From Ricinus communis (taxonomy: Eukaryota > Streptophyta > Magnoliopsida > Malpighiales > Euphorbiaceae): a stretch of 64,000 nucleotides of DNA. Of this stretch, positions 37,201 to 51,668 are shown piece by piece. The position numbers were made by a program, and so were the translations under genes. Below the pieces are notes generated by a model. That model saw only the letters and a program-made list of their open reading frames with translations. It was not told where the DNA came from and ran no database searches. Every line of letters begins with the position of its first letter. Position 1 is the first letter of the stretch. The stretch covers positions 9,527,213 through 9,591,212 of the forward strand of contig NC_063264.1 in NCBI RefSeq assembly GCF_019578655.1, written 5' to 3'.

Positions 37201-38500
37201 TATAACGAATCGATCGAGTGATATAAGGCCAGACTAGTAGCTAAAGGGTTTACACAAACCTATGGCGTTGATTACCAAGAAACCTTTGCACCAGTAGCAA
37301 AAATGAACACTATTCGTATTTTATTATCTGTTGCCACTAACTCAGGCTGGAGTCTATTTTAAATGGATGTCAAAAATACTTTTCTTCAAGGGACTCTAGA
37401 AGAATACGTCTATATGACTCTTCCTCCAAGCCACAAGTCCACATCAAACCCGTCATTGGGATGTAAGCTAAACAAGGCAATCTATGGCCTAAAGCAGTCT
37501 CCAAGAGCATGGTATGCCAAGCTAAGCTTTTTCCTTCTAAATATTAATTTCAGTAAATGTACTTCAGATTCCTCTATGTTTGTAAAACACAATCACACAT
37601 GCACTATTATTATTCTAGTATATGTTGATGATATCATCATAACCGGTAATAATAATGAAGAAATTAAAAAATTTAAGCAAAAATTAAAAAGGGAATTTGA
37701 CATTAAGGATCTAGGTCAGCTATCATACTTTCTTGGAATAAAAATAGCGAAATCACAAAAGGGCTTATTTCTATCTTAAAGAAAGTAAGTGCTCGACCTC
37801 TTAAAAGAAACTGGTAAACTCGGAGCTAAGCCTACAACCACTCCAATGGAAAGTAATGTCAAACTCAATTTGGAGGATGGAGATCCATTAGATAATATAG
37901 GGCATTATCAGCGCCTAGTAGGAAAGTTGATTTATCTAACTGTCACTAGACCTGATATCTCCTATGCTGTAAGTATGGTAAGTCAGTTTATGCATGCACC
38001 TCGCACCAGTCATCTAGAAGCCATTGATAGAATACTCAGGTATCTCAAGGGAGCAACGACAGAAAGTCAACAACAGGTTTTTGCACCTTCGTATGAGGAA
38101 ATCTAGTAACATGGGAAAGCAAAAAGCAAAGCGTAGTAGCAAAATCAAGTGCAGAGGCAGAATATAGAGCCATGGCATTCACTGCAAGCAAACTCACTTG
38201 GATCAAACAAGTGCTTCTTGACATGAAAATAGATTGTAAAGGACCTATGTTGATGTACTGTGACAATCAGGCAGCACGACATATCGCATCCAACCCAGTG
38301 TTCCATGAACGCACCAAACATATTGAGGTAGATTGCCACTTCATCAGAGAGAAGGTACATTCAGGCAAAATTAAAACTCCATTCGTCAGAAGCCATGATC
38401 AGCTGGCCGATATATTTACGAAAGCTCTCAATAAAAGTAGTCACCAAACCATTCTCAACAAGATGGGTTCAATCAACCTCTACGAACCCAACTTGAGGGG
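34231..38500 (+). pseudogene. Copia gag-pol, degenerate
   Basis: A gag-like region from ~34231 is short and stop-ridden. The protease region near 35460 has IIDFGTSDHMT, where the usual DSG triad reads DFG. Integrase: HLRFGHPSD, C-x2-C (CEICK), HSDVWGP, VTFIDDYTRTTWVY, CSDNGT with a stop at ~36210, then TPEQNGV. Reverse transcriptase: WVYKIKF, then a TGA at ~37219, MDVKNTFLQG after a TAA at ~37360, and YVDDIIITG at ~37618. RNase H: SSAEAEYRAMAF, CDNQAARHIASN and ADIFTKALN. At least five stops or frameshifts rule out function. Codon 139 after YVDD is also a stop (37777). Confidence 0.88.
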
Positions 38501-39636
38501 GAGTATTGAAAGTAGTAAGAAGGAAAGCATGGCCTTAGATGCCTGTGCAGCGCTACTCATAACAGGCCTTAGAGAAAGGGAGCAACCACCCCTGTGACAG
38601 GGAAAGGCCACTTCAACCTTTCTTAGAGAAGAAAGGGACGTTGGACAGAGATATCAAGGCAACCAAGTAGATTAGGCTACCGTTGTATATGTGTATATAA
38701 ATACCAGAACAATCATTTTGTAAAGATCAAAATCAATAATATACAGATTACATTCAATTCATCATCTCTAAATTTCTACACACGCTGATCATGTGGCAAT
38801 GTAGAGAAAATTATCCAATCATTTATTCGTTCACTCCATGTGCACGGCTCAAATTCGCCAGATAAACTTAAAGTATACATTGATGCATCTGAAGTGTTTT
38901 GAACCTCATACCTGAAGTGGAAATCATTGGCATTCGACATGTTGAATTCATATCGTACAAAAGAACCGGCTTTCGCATGAGGCATCCCCGTAAAGCCCAT
39001 GCCATTCCATGAACCTGATCTGAAATGCGTTCTATTATCTTACTTAAGTAGAATCTACGGATACCCATGATAATCAAACTGTAGAGAAAAATTGTCAGGA
39101 GCAGGATCATTGTCATTCTTCCAAGAAGAAAGTATCTTGTTAAAATCACCCCCGAGTTTCATTCCTGGTAGTAATGTGGCGCTAGGATGATCAAAACTTT
39201 CCCATATAAATTTCTTCTGATGATGTGTTTTTCTGTCTCTTATGACAAGGTTTCCTGTGTCTAAAAGTTGTACAACTGGTTTCTTTGCGATTCTTGATTG
39301 ATTTGATGACCAAACTATATGGTTAGTGCTATTCAGAAGTACAAGTTGTCCTCGAGCAGTGACATTTAGATACCCTGAAGTATTGAAAAGTGGAGTTTCT
39401 CTGTTGGCTACCCATATAACTCCAGGAGGATGAATCTTGTACCATAATCCCAGTTAACGAGATGCTGAATTTCGAGGGCTGAAAAATCCAAGTTCAAACA
39501 TTTGGTTTGATGAAACCAGAGTCTCTCCATCTCTTAACGATCTAGTTGAGTTGATCTTATTTTCTAGAGCAACGAAGGTGCTGAAGATGGGAAATAACAA
39601 TGCGAAGAAAAAAGAAACTACATAATATCCCATCAC

Positions 39637-40331
39637 TATACAGATTAGAAACGGGGGACTGACTTGTGGTTCTTGACATTCAAGATCAGAAGATTACAAG
39701 ATAAATCATAGACTTCTATTTTAATTTAACTTAACGTTTATTAATTTGTTTGGTCAGATAAATTTTAATCCAAATTCAATGCAGTTGTTTTTCTTAATAA
39801 TATCCCAACTATTTATTTTTAAATCAAGGATAATTATCAGCAGCCAAACAGAAATGCAGAAAGGTGAAATGCCGAAACAGTTACTGCGAATATGTCATTA
39901 TTCAGTATGTATATATACACTAACACTATGCATGAGGGGGTAATTCAAAGAGAAGCGAAGGGAATGGACAGAATGAGTTATTTTTATGTTTAGCTATTTA
40001 ATGTTTTAAGAAGGGAAGAGAAATAGTAGAGGATAATTCTCTTTCGTTTTCTTCTGAGAAGATGAAATTGATTACATTTTAATTTAAAGCGTAAAAATTT
40101 TCTAATTCATAGAAAAGAATTAAAATATATGAATAAATTTTTTTATTATTTTATTTTTAATAATAATAAAAGTAACTCTTTTATAAAAATTTTAAATTGT
40201 TCACGTTTTTTTTTTTCTTTACGTGAAAGTTATATATTTCATAGTTATTATTTGTATAATATCATTATTTCTCATGTTTCATAGTTAATTATTTCATAGT
40301 TTTATCAAGATAAAAAAAATTTTATACATTT
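39637..40331. other. Upstream flank of SRLK pseudogene and AT-rich spacer
   Basis: No gene recognised. The first ~300 bases would hold the former promoter of the SRLK pseudogene; I see no confident element. Confidence 0.4.
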
Positions 40332-40943
40332 TATTATAAAATTAATTAAACAAAATATTATAATTAATTAAGACTTGTAAAATTTATATTTATTTTATTA
40401 TGTAATGACATATTATTTTTGAGAGTTATATATCAACTTAAGAATTTTTGTGTCTTTTGATAATTATTATTTCATTTCCTTCCCACTCATCCAAACAAAT
40501 TTTATATATTTCCTCTTTATTCCCTTTAATAATTATTTTTATGTGACTAAACATAATAAAATAATAATTTTTTTCCTTTTTTTCTTTCAACTCCCTTCCC
40601 TTCCCTTTAAATTATATTCTCCTTCCCTCCCCTTTTCATTTATTCCCTTTAATAATTATTATAAAATTAATTAAATAAAATATTATAATTAATTAAGACT
40701 TGTAAAATTTATATTTATTTTATTATATCAACTTAAGAATTTTTGTGTCTTTTGATAATTATTATTTCATTTCCTTCCCACTCATCCAAACAAATTTTAT
40801 ATATTTCCTCTTTATTCCCTTTAATAATTATTTTTATGTGACTAAACATAATAAAATAATAATTTTTTTTTCCTTTTTTTTCTTTCAACTCCCTTCCCTT
40901 CCCTTTAAATTATATTCTCCTTCCCTCCCCTTTTCATTTTCAT
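40332..40943. repeat. Tandem duplication, two ~300-bp units
   Basis: Unit 1 (40332-40660) and unit 2 (40661-40943) share long identical stretches, including AAGACTTGTAAAATTTATAT, GTGTCTTTTGATAATTATTA and TTCCTTCCCACTCATCCAAA. Unit 2 lacks ~45 bases around TAATGACATATTATT. The near identity suggests a recent event. The two look-alike frames at 40450 and 40745 are copies of the same low-complexity translation. Confidence 0.9.
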
Positions 40944-41180
40944 GTATAGCTTTGGTTACTGCAGCACACTTATGCCCCACCTATTTTATATAAATTACTC
41001 TACAATTATTTTAATTATAAATATTTTCAAAATTTAATTATAAATAATTTTTTAATTTAAAATTAACTAAAAAATTTATAAATATAAAATTTGACTCTTA
41101 GTAATTTCTTAAATCTATTAAAAGTCTTTAGACAACACAATAAATGATTGTTGTCTTTTCACTAGTACAAATTTAAAGAC

Positions 41181-41393
41181 ATATTTGGCTAAGCTGTTAC
41201 TGATAATTGGTAGCCGAAAGACGGTAGCTGGCAGTTGATAATTGATTAATAATTATGTTTAGTAAAATTATTTATAGTTGTTCATTGTCTTAATAGCCAC
41301 CAACTACTATTCAAAAAATTTAACCAAATACTTTAACATAACTGTTGGAAATCGAAAAGTTATCAACTACTCTCCAACAATTGAGCCAAATAC
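41181..41393. mobile_element. Small MITE-like element (~213 bp)
   Basis: Inverted termini TATTTGGCTAAGCTGTTAC and (reverse complement) GTATTTGGCTCAATTGTT. The interior is AT-rich and non-coding. No target duplication is clear, so the class is uncertain (hAT is plausible). Confidence 0.5.
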
Positions 41394-41694
41394 CCTTTAA
41401 TGATTTAAATTCAAGATCTCCATTTCACACTTAAATTAGGTTTTAAATATAAATAATAAGATTTTTTATTTATATGATAAATTTAATGTATTAAACACCC
41501 TAATTGATAATATCATATCGAGTCTAATGTTTTAGAATGTTTTAAATAAATTCTTTAATATTTTGAGTTTATTTCTTTTTTCAATATTATTTGTTAAATT
41601 ATTTTATATTTAAAAATCAATAATAAAAATATTAATATGCAATTTTTAAGACTAAAAGTACTTTTTTAGTAAGAAAAATAACTTATTAAAGTTT

Positions 41695-42394
41695 GTTTGG
41701 TGCAGTTGGTTAATGTAGCTAGTGGTGGATAGCTGGTAACTGATAACTGATAGTTTGTAGCTGTAATGATAAATTAAATTGTGTGGTAAAATTATATTAA
41801 TTGTTACTGTTTATGTTAAATGACTATTGAGATTATAAGTTATATTTAAATATATTTTATTTTATAATACTATGTTTAATAATACAAATTGATAAAATAT
41901 AGCTTATTATAGTTACGAATATTATAATTAATCTTGTTTAACTCAGTTGTACTTATTATCAAAAGTATTTTAAAAATTACTTTAAAATTAAAGATTAGAA
42001 TCTAAATTTCATTGGTAAAATTTATTTATTTTTATTTCAAATGCTATAATTATAATTGTTATAATCATTAACTATTAAATATAACTTCAAAATAATAATT
42101 ATTTGTCATGAATTATAAGAAAATTTATTATATAAAATTAACTTAAAATAAGTTATTATTAATAATTTTTAATAAAAATAATATTTTTCAAATAAATAAA
42201 TAAATCAAATCAGCTATCAGTTTATAAAAAAAAATTCTAAAACATAATTATAGAATCGGTAAATGATTGTTATTAAATCAGTTATCAGCACTGATGCTTG
42301 ATAAAAAAGAAAGTTATCAGCATTGATTTTTAAATATTACTAAGTAGATTTAATATAACTGTCAAGTAAAAAATAACTATTAGCTGTATCAAAC
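41695..42394 (+). mobile_element. Non-autonomous terminal-inverted-repeat element (~700 bp)
   Basis: Left end GTTTGGTGCAGTTGG, right end (reverse complement) GTTTGATACAGCTAAT. The interior is AT-rich and non-coding. Homologous to 47130-47667 (same strand) and 49741-50150 (opposite strand), for example CAAATAAATAAATAAATCAA followed by ATCAG. No clear target duplication was found. Likely hAT-related. Confidence 0.55.
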
Positions 42395-42726
42395 GGTCAC
42401 TTAATATATTAATAGGATAAATATAAAAATTATACACTATCATTATAACTGTGTCAAAATATTGACACATATCAAATTTATTATTTAAAATTCAGCTTAT
42501 ATACAAGGTAAATCCTCTCTTAGATTATTTTTCTGAATTCTAAATCTAATTTTAGAAGCCAGCCTAACTTAGCTATCAGAATAAGTTGTCGGTACAGCCC
42601 TGGCACTACTCTCTTAGTACCTCATGCTTGTTCTTTCAGGTACCATCACCTATTCAGCAAAAGTTCATCCAAAAGATGCTAGCAATCTCTACTAATTTAT
42701 TACTTTTCCAAGGTTAAATTAAATCT

Positions 42727-45767
<3,041 letters not shown>

Positions 45768-47129
45768 GTTTTCATAAGCTTGTTATGATCCTTACGATCT
45801 CCATAAATAATGGACGATAATGCAAGTAGTAAGCTAAAGGCTTGTACAGATGGCTGGGGAGTTGAAAATTTAAGGTTAGAATTGAATGTTCATAAACATG
45901 GACAGTTAGCTGTCTTCTTATTGTCCTTACCACCTAAATCCAAAGTCACTAGGAAGTCAAAATCTTAATAAGAAAATCTTCAGCTTTCTTTTTTCTTGGG
46001 TGAATTCCTCCATGTCATGGTAACCAATGTCTTGTGTGCATATCACAGCCTCGCCAAGCCAATCTTAGTGACGAACCCACTAATTCAATTCTAATAGGCA
46101 CTGAATTTTCATTTACCAATTTCCATAATCAGATATTTTCACCTGATTTCAGTTAGAATCTCAATGAAAAACTCATATAATATTTGATACAAGGCTGATT
46201 TCTATATAAGAAGTAGAAATATTCATTTCCATTTGATTCTTGATATACATTTTGTATTCGTTTCTAATGATTATAACAAGAAAAAAAACGTTATTTCAGA
46301 TTTTCTATCAAAATCTTAGGAAAATTCAAATTTAGTGACTTTAATTGTTACAAATTGAAATTTTATAACAATGACAAGAAATTTTGTTCACAATGATTAC
46401 TAATTTATTCTCCCAAAAACCTATTAAAATATGAACACGGGCCAGAAAGAGAGGAGAGTAAAATGAGGAATGAAGATTCGCATAAAATGGAGATGTAGTA
46501 AAAACAAACACCAAGGCTCTTAAACTTTGAGAGAGGTCCTTTTAACTTTTCTTTTGATTATTTTAATTTAAAATTTATCCTTTTTAATTTAATTTAGCTT
46601 TCTTTTAAAGAAAAAGAATTACACTTTTTTCAGAGAGCAAATTCGATAAAAATAAATAAAAATTATTTTTTAATATTTAATAATATTTAAATAATTATTA
46701 ATAATATCATTAAGCAATTATAAATTATAAATAAATATTAAATATTTTTTATTTTTCACTCTAAAAGAGGAGTGGCTCTCACTTTTATCTAGAATAAATT
46801 GAAATAAAATATTTAAATTTTAAATTAAAATAACTCGAGAAATTTTAAAATTGTCTATTTAACCCGCCCACAAAATTGAATACACTATTTAAACCTTATT
46901 TAAAAATATATATGTCCTCTGAAAAACATAGCCCGCAAAATAGCTTCTTGTCCTGTTGCCAGACATTAATGTATACAAAATTAGTTGTTTCAGTGTCCTT
47001 CATGTGCAAGTACGACGTTAGGTCCCTGGAAGTGGACCAGCATTTAGAAGACTAGTTCAACCCTGACCCCTTGTTACATCACAAGCCAGGGTCAAATCTA
47101 GGTGCTGGCCAATAAGACTGCCTAGAATC
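45768..47129. other. Upstream region of the second SRLK and spacer
   Basis: Presumed promoter and leader of the SRLK at 42.7-45.8 kb lie in the first few hundred bases. I could not fix a TATA box or start site with confidence. The rest is AT-rich with no gene recognised. Confidence 0.4.
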
Positions 47130-47667
47130 CAAAATTGTATCTAATTTGAATGATAATTAGTAGTTAATAGTTAATAAATTAAATTATTTAATAAAATTTT
47201 ATTAATTGTTATTATTAATATATTAAATAATTATTATAGAAATTTTTTTAAAATAGATTCTATTTCATAATACTAATTTTGATAGATTATAAATTAGTAA
47301 AAGTATATTATCATAATTAAAAATTCTATAATTAGTTTTATTTAATGAACTTATCGTTAAATATATTTATAAAAAGTATTTTAAAAGTAGGATTAGAATT
47401 TAAATTCTATTACTAAAACATATTATTATTTAAATAATTATAATTTTTAATATTTAATTTTAATTTTAAAAATAATTATTATTTATTAAAAATAATAAAA
47501 AATAATTGTATGAGACTAATTTAGAATACATTATTATTAATTATTTTTAATAAATATATTATTTAAAATAAATAAAAATAATTAAATTAGTTATCAACGT
47601 ATAAAAAAATCTAAAACATAATTAATAGAACGGATGTTTGAATTAGAGATTTTGTCTAGTTAGTAGC
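47130..47667 (+). mobile_element. Copy of the 41.7-kb TIR element, left of solo LTR C
   Basis: Shares an ordered series of motifs with 41760-42260: AGTATTTTAAAA, TTAAATTCTATTACTAAAA-like, CTAAAACATAATTA and GAACGG/GAATCGG. Non-coding. It stops at the start of solo LTR C. Confidence 0.6.
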
Positions 47668-47760
47668 TGTGATATTTAATTTTTTTAAAAAAAATAAATA
47701 AAATAATATATAATAATAAAATAATATTAAAAAAAAATTCTTTTTCTTTCTTCCTTTTCC

Positions 47761-47789
<29 letters not shown>
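47761..47789. repeat. (CT)n microsatellite
   Basis: A run of about 14 CT units within a longer CT-rich tract in solo LTR C. Confidence 0.9.
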
Positions 47790-47797
<8 letters not shown>

Positions 47798-48926
47798 CCT
47801 CTCCTCCTCTTTCTTTTCCTCCCTCCCTCTTCCTCTCTTCCTCCCCCTTTTTTTCTTCTTCCCGCCGGCTGCCCCATCTTCCCCGCCGCCGCCAGCCTTC
47901 TCCTCCCTCTCGCTGCTGCAGCACCGTCTTCCTCTCCTCCTTTCCACTCCGCGCGACGTCGACCGAAGGAAAGGACTGCCGTCGTCTGTTCGGCTCCTTG
48001 CCGGCGTCCGTTTGGTGATCTAACGCCGGAAACGGACTCCCCACCACCCGAAAACCCCGGAAACGACTCTCTCCTGCCGGAAAATCCCCGCCGGCAGCCT
48101 CGGGAAGCGTCACCGGTGCAGCCTCTTTCCGGACCCGATCCGGCGCCTTCCGGCCGAAATTCTTGTACTTCCGGAGTTCCCGCAACTCGAGCTTCGCGTA
48201 GGCGCTTCCTAATTCAAATTCCGACACCGTTGGCAGGACCGGCTTCTGGACCTCGATATTTCGGGATTGGTATAATTTTATTTAGACTCTTCTAATGTTA
48301 GAAAATTGTTGTGGCTATTAATTGTTTGTGATGGTTAGTTTAAAAATAAATTGAATTTAATTAATTGTGTCGTGTGTGTGGTGGCAAAATCAGAAAAACA
48401 ATAATGCAGTTTTTCTGGGCCGATTTCTGTTATTAAATTCCAACATATTTGATGTGTCTTTGGTAGGTTTTGAACCCGTTTTATGGGGGGTCTGTAAATT
48501 AGGGGAAGTTTTGCCGAATTTTCGACAGTTCTCGAGTCAATTAATTTTAGGCAATCTACTATAGGAGTCTAGGTTTAGGAAAAATTTAAGAATGTCTATT
48601 AATTGAATATTTTCTGTGACTAGATAATCTAGTCTTACCGCCAGCTCTACTGAGGTATAGGAGCGGACTGCGGAACGCGTTAGAACTGTGAGTTAAAGTC
48701 ACATAATCTCTGCACTATTGTCAAGTCTAAATTTAATATGCTACTTTAGAAATTATGTTTAATATGATTATTAGTATCGCAATATAATTAATTTCATTTA
48801 ATTATTAATTAATTTCATTTAATTATTGATTATCAGTAGAACATGCCACCTAATGGGTTACATCAGGACCGCGTGCGCATCGGTAATGATTAAAGACAGA
48901 TAACAAGGTTATTATGGATATTTACC

Positions 48927-49145
48927 CTGGTCGAGTATAACTCTCTAGACTGTAAAAATTGACTGCCGGAGAAAGGTCTATGGTTGAGCAATGCTCTCTG
49001 GGCTCCGGCTTAGTTGAGTCAAGTGTTCAAGCTGGATGTAAGGACCCTAGTCGAGCAATGCTCTCTAGGCTCCGGCTTAATTGGGAATAAAGTGTTCAGG
49101 CTGGATGTAAGGACCCTAGTCGAGCTTCGCTTTCTGGGCGCCAGA
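48927..49145 (+). repeat. Four-copy hairpin array in solo LTR C
   Basis: Copies near 48927, 48980, 49044 and 49110. Apical stems: GAGT-ATA-ACTC (both sides changed together), GAGC-AAT-GCTC twice, and GAGC-TTC-GCTT (one mismatch). Outer arms pair as GCCGGAG/CTCCGGC in copy 2 and AAGCTGGA/TCCGGCTT (one T-G pair) in copy 3. Confidence 0.75.
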
Positions 49146-49740
49146 CCTATTGGAATTAAGAGAGCCTAAAGGCTGCTAGTAATTGGGGTTAGGGTTCTAC
49201 TGAGCCACTCGTCCCATAAATATAAAAATATATTTTATTTTTAAGATTATAATAATGATTATAGTATTACTTGTATTTGATGTAATGGTATGTTACACTA
49301 ATTGTAATAATTATTATTTTCTGAGAAGACTGATATAGTCACAAGATTATTTGATTTTAACTCACTTCCGAGACTGATATTCTCAATTTTGTTTTTCAAG
49401 TAATAGTTAGAGTTCTTCGCCATCCTGCATTGTGACAGTCCGTCTTCTCCTCCTTCGGACTTTTTGTAAATAACTTGTACTTTCATATTTTTGTTATTAT
49501 ATACTCTAGACCTTTTGCAATAGAGTACTTTCAAATTGTTATGACTTTTCTGGTCTATGATGAATGTGGGATGTCTTAAGATCAGAGAGATTTAATTATG
49601 GCATATCAGGTATGAATTATGGTATTTTATTAACTTTTATTTGAATTGTTGATCGGTAAGGCTTACTACGGGATTCAGTGGCCTTAAGCCTATCCATTCT
49701 CTAAGTGCCGGTCACAGGCCCACAGATCGACTCGTGACAA

Positions 49741-50150
49741 TAGTTATCTTTTATTCAATAATTAGATTAAATCTAATCTATAAGATTTAAAATTCAGCCG
49801 CTAATAACTAATTTAATTTAAACCGATTCTATCAACTTTATTTGACAGTTTTTTCTTATCTGATGATAACTGATTTGATTATTTTATTTATTTGAACAAT
49901 ATTATTATTATTAAGAATTATTAACAATATTTTATTTTAAGTCAATCTCGTATAATTAATTTTTTAAAATTTTTAATAAATAATTATTATTTTAAAAATA
50001 ATTATGATATTTATAATTATAACATTTGATACCTGAAAATTTTTTAAATTAATAGAATTTAACTTTCAATCTCCACTTTTAAAATAACATTTTATAAATA
50101 TTTAATAATAAATATAATTAAACTAAATGAAATTAGTGGTAGGTGTATAT
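49741..50150 (-). mobile_element. Inverted copy of the 41.7-kb TIR element, right of solo LTR C
   Basis: Its reverse complement aligns with 41930-42260 (TTGACTTAAAATAA-like, CAAATAAATAAAATAATCAA, GTTATCATCAG, GAATCGG). It is in the opposite orientation to the copy left of LTR C, so C lies between inverted arms. Confidence 0.6.
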
Positions 50151-51100
50151 TTCAATTTGAGTATGGTTTTAAGTTTGAGTCTTCCTTCTTTCATTTGTAA
50201 TTAAAGAAATAAAATTAATTATAGCATTCCTAATCATTATAAAATATTATTAAAAATAAAATGTGATCATTTCCTACCTTAAAATTTCACAAGCAAATTC
50301 ATATCACTCACTATTTCTCTCAAAATTCTGTCTCACTTTATTTATTTCTTTCGTTTTCTTTTTCTCTTTTTTCGTTCTGTCTTCTTTCATTTTATTTTTC
50401 TCTACTTCTTTCAGTTATTTTTCTTTCATTTCTTTGTTTCTTTCTTATTTTTACAATAGTTGGTGAGTATTTTTCTATATTTTTATTTTTTGATCGGTGT
50501 AGAAATCTTTTTACATCTTTTTGTGTCGAAAGTGAAGAATTTTTTTATTTTTGACTATAAAAAATAATAATTGTATGTATATTTGTTTTTACCTTATATT
50601 ACGATTTTTATAACTGTTTATATTCTTTTTTGACTTTTTAGTATATTAATATACTCATATCTTTTAATTTTGTAGGTATTATTGGATTTATATAAAAAAA
50701 TTATCATACAAGGTAAGAAGTTGTATTTGTAATTTTTAGATTAAATTTATAGTTGTTGTTATGTTTATTCTTTTATTAGAAAATATATCTTTGACTATGT
50801 TAAAGTAGTTTTATGATAAAGTATGCAAATTTTTAAATTAGCAAAATATATCTCTTTTTAGGATTGGCTAAAATGATCTTTAATTATAATATGCAATTTA
50901 TGTAGAGTAAAGAAATGATAAAAATAAATATCTAAGTTTCTGTAATTAGAAAAAAATAATGATTGTATATTTGATATATTAATGTTGGTATTGGATGAGT
51001 AGTTTAATTTATGTTAAAAAAATTAGTGTTTATTTTTTACAATTAATTAATAATAAGTTTAAATTTTCTTTAATAATTTATTTATTTATTTAATTATGTT
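50151..51100. other. AT-rich spacer
   Basis: A T-rich stretch (50330-50450) gives a Phe-rich pseudo-frame only. No gene recognised. Confidence 0.4.
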
Positions 51101-51120
51101 TTATGTTATTAATTATATTT

Positions 51121-51530
51121 ATATTATTGATACGAAAAATTATGGTAGGGCTTACCCGAGTTCCTGTGGTTATACGTACTATTGAACAACAAAGAAAAGT
51201 GCAAGAATTATTAAGCATGTTAGAAAATATTAAAATTAATCCTGAGAATAATAATAATGACTTGACTCATTTGATAAATCATATTATAAAATTTAATAAT
51301 TGTATACAAGAAATTGTTTGGAAATGAGATTTAAGGACAAATAGTGAAAAATATAAAGTCCTTAGAGCATGTTTATGTTATCCAAAAGAACATGGTATCC
51401 TTAATTGTCTATGGAACAACTATGAAGTTAAAGGAATTTATAAAAGACATATTAAAGAATTTATTAAAGAATATGTGAATTGGGTAGTAAGGAAGAAATC
51501 TAGTTATTCTATTGGCAAGCGAAATATATC
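51121..51530 (+). pseudogene. Unrecognised coding relic
   Basis: A coding-like stretch begins MVGLTRVPVVIRTIEQQRKV (about 51139) and runs to a stop at 51325. It continues in the same frame with CYPKEHGILNCLWNNYEV and YVNWVVRKKSSYSIGK before more stops. The composition looks like real protein but I recognise no family. It lies just left of an LTR-like insertion and the MULE remnant and may belong to that mobile mosaic. Confidence 0.35.
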
Positions 51531-51668
51531 ACGATAATTATGAGTTGCCTAAGAAAGATAAAGATAGATTAGAAAAATCAATTCTTGTCCATAGAATGGA
51601 TATATAATTATCATCATGTTTATATTAATAAAGTATTTTATGTTTGAAAATATTTATATTTAAAGCAT

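Larger units (their letters stand above)
33871..38780 (+). mobile_element. Ty1-copia retrotransposon inserted in SRLK pseudogene (4,910 bp)
   Basis: 5' LTR 33871-34164 (TGTTGAAAGCAG...TTTCTACA), 3' LTR 38504-38780, an initiator tRNA-Met-like primer site next to the 5' LTR, and a polypurine tract GAGGGGGAG before the 3' LTR. Flanks are CACAC (33866-33870) and CACGC (38781-38785), a 5-bp duplication with one change. Removing the element rejoins an SRLK reading frame across the site, confirming the target. The internal genes run gag, protease, integrase, reverse transcriptase, RNase H but are full of stops, so it is dead and older than the element at 9.3 kb. Confidence 0.93.
32113..39636 (-). 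pseudogene. SRLK pseudogene split by two retroelement insertions
   Basis: Minus strand, 5' to 3': signal peptide and lectin start (39636, SLRDGETLVSSNQMFELGF), lectin and SLG region to 38781, a copia insertion (33871-38780), SLG/PAN region (33870-33466, CLKNCSCTSRANL), a solo LTR in intron 1 (~33100-33460), transmembrane exon (~32966-32820), kinase P-loop exon ([11 protein letters not shown], ~32455) and the start of the next kinase exon (~32280-32113). Defects include a stop at 39454-39456, two stops near 39040-39056, stops near 33760-33770, a stop in place of a residue before IAVKRL, and a frameshift. The kinase ends at 32113, where another copia LTR begins. The catalytic HRDLK and DFG part is absent from the window. 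Confidence 0.92.
47668..49740 (+). mobile_element. Diverged solo LTR C of the large family (~2,073 bp)
   Basis: Probable start TGTGATATTT at 47668; clear end CTCGTGACA at 49740, with the family 3' block GTGCCGGTCACAGGCCC. Shares with A and B the block from GTGGCAAAATCAGAAAAA (48380) through TTTTGCCGAATTTTCG and CTGTGAGTTAAAGTCA (48687), then four hairpins (48927-49145). The GC-rich block (47870-48240) and the CT-rich tract before it are not conserved with A and B. The ~700-base AT-rich 5' part is missing. No matching 5-bp duplication was found (GTAGC on the left, ATAGT on the right), so the start is tentative. The 166-codon minus-strand frame is low-complexity Arg/Glu repeat from the (CT)n tract. 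Confidence 0.7.

Noticed and set aside
40450..40993. Two similar 74- and 82-codon frames
   Set aside because: They are copies of the same T-rich tandem duplication, with no domain; similarity reflects the DNA duplication.
47656..48227. 166-codon minus-strand frame rich in Arg, Glu and Lys
   Set aside because: Translation of a (CT)n and CT-rich tract in solo LTR C; low complexity, no domain.
50263..50466. 67-codon Phe/Ser-rich frame suggesting a membrane protein
   Set aside because: It is a translation of a TTTC-rich tract; no real hydrophobic helix pattern or homologous family.
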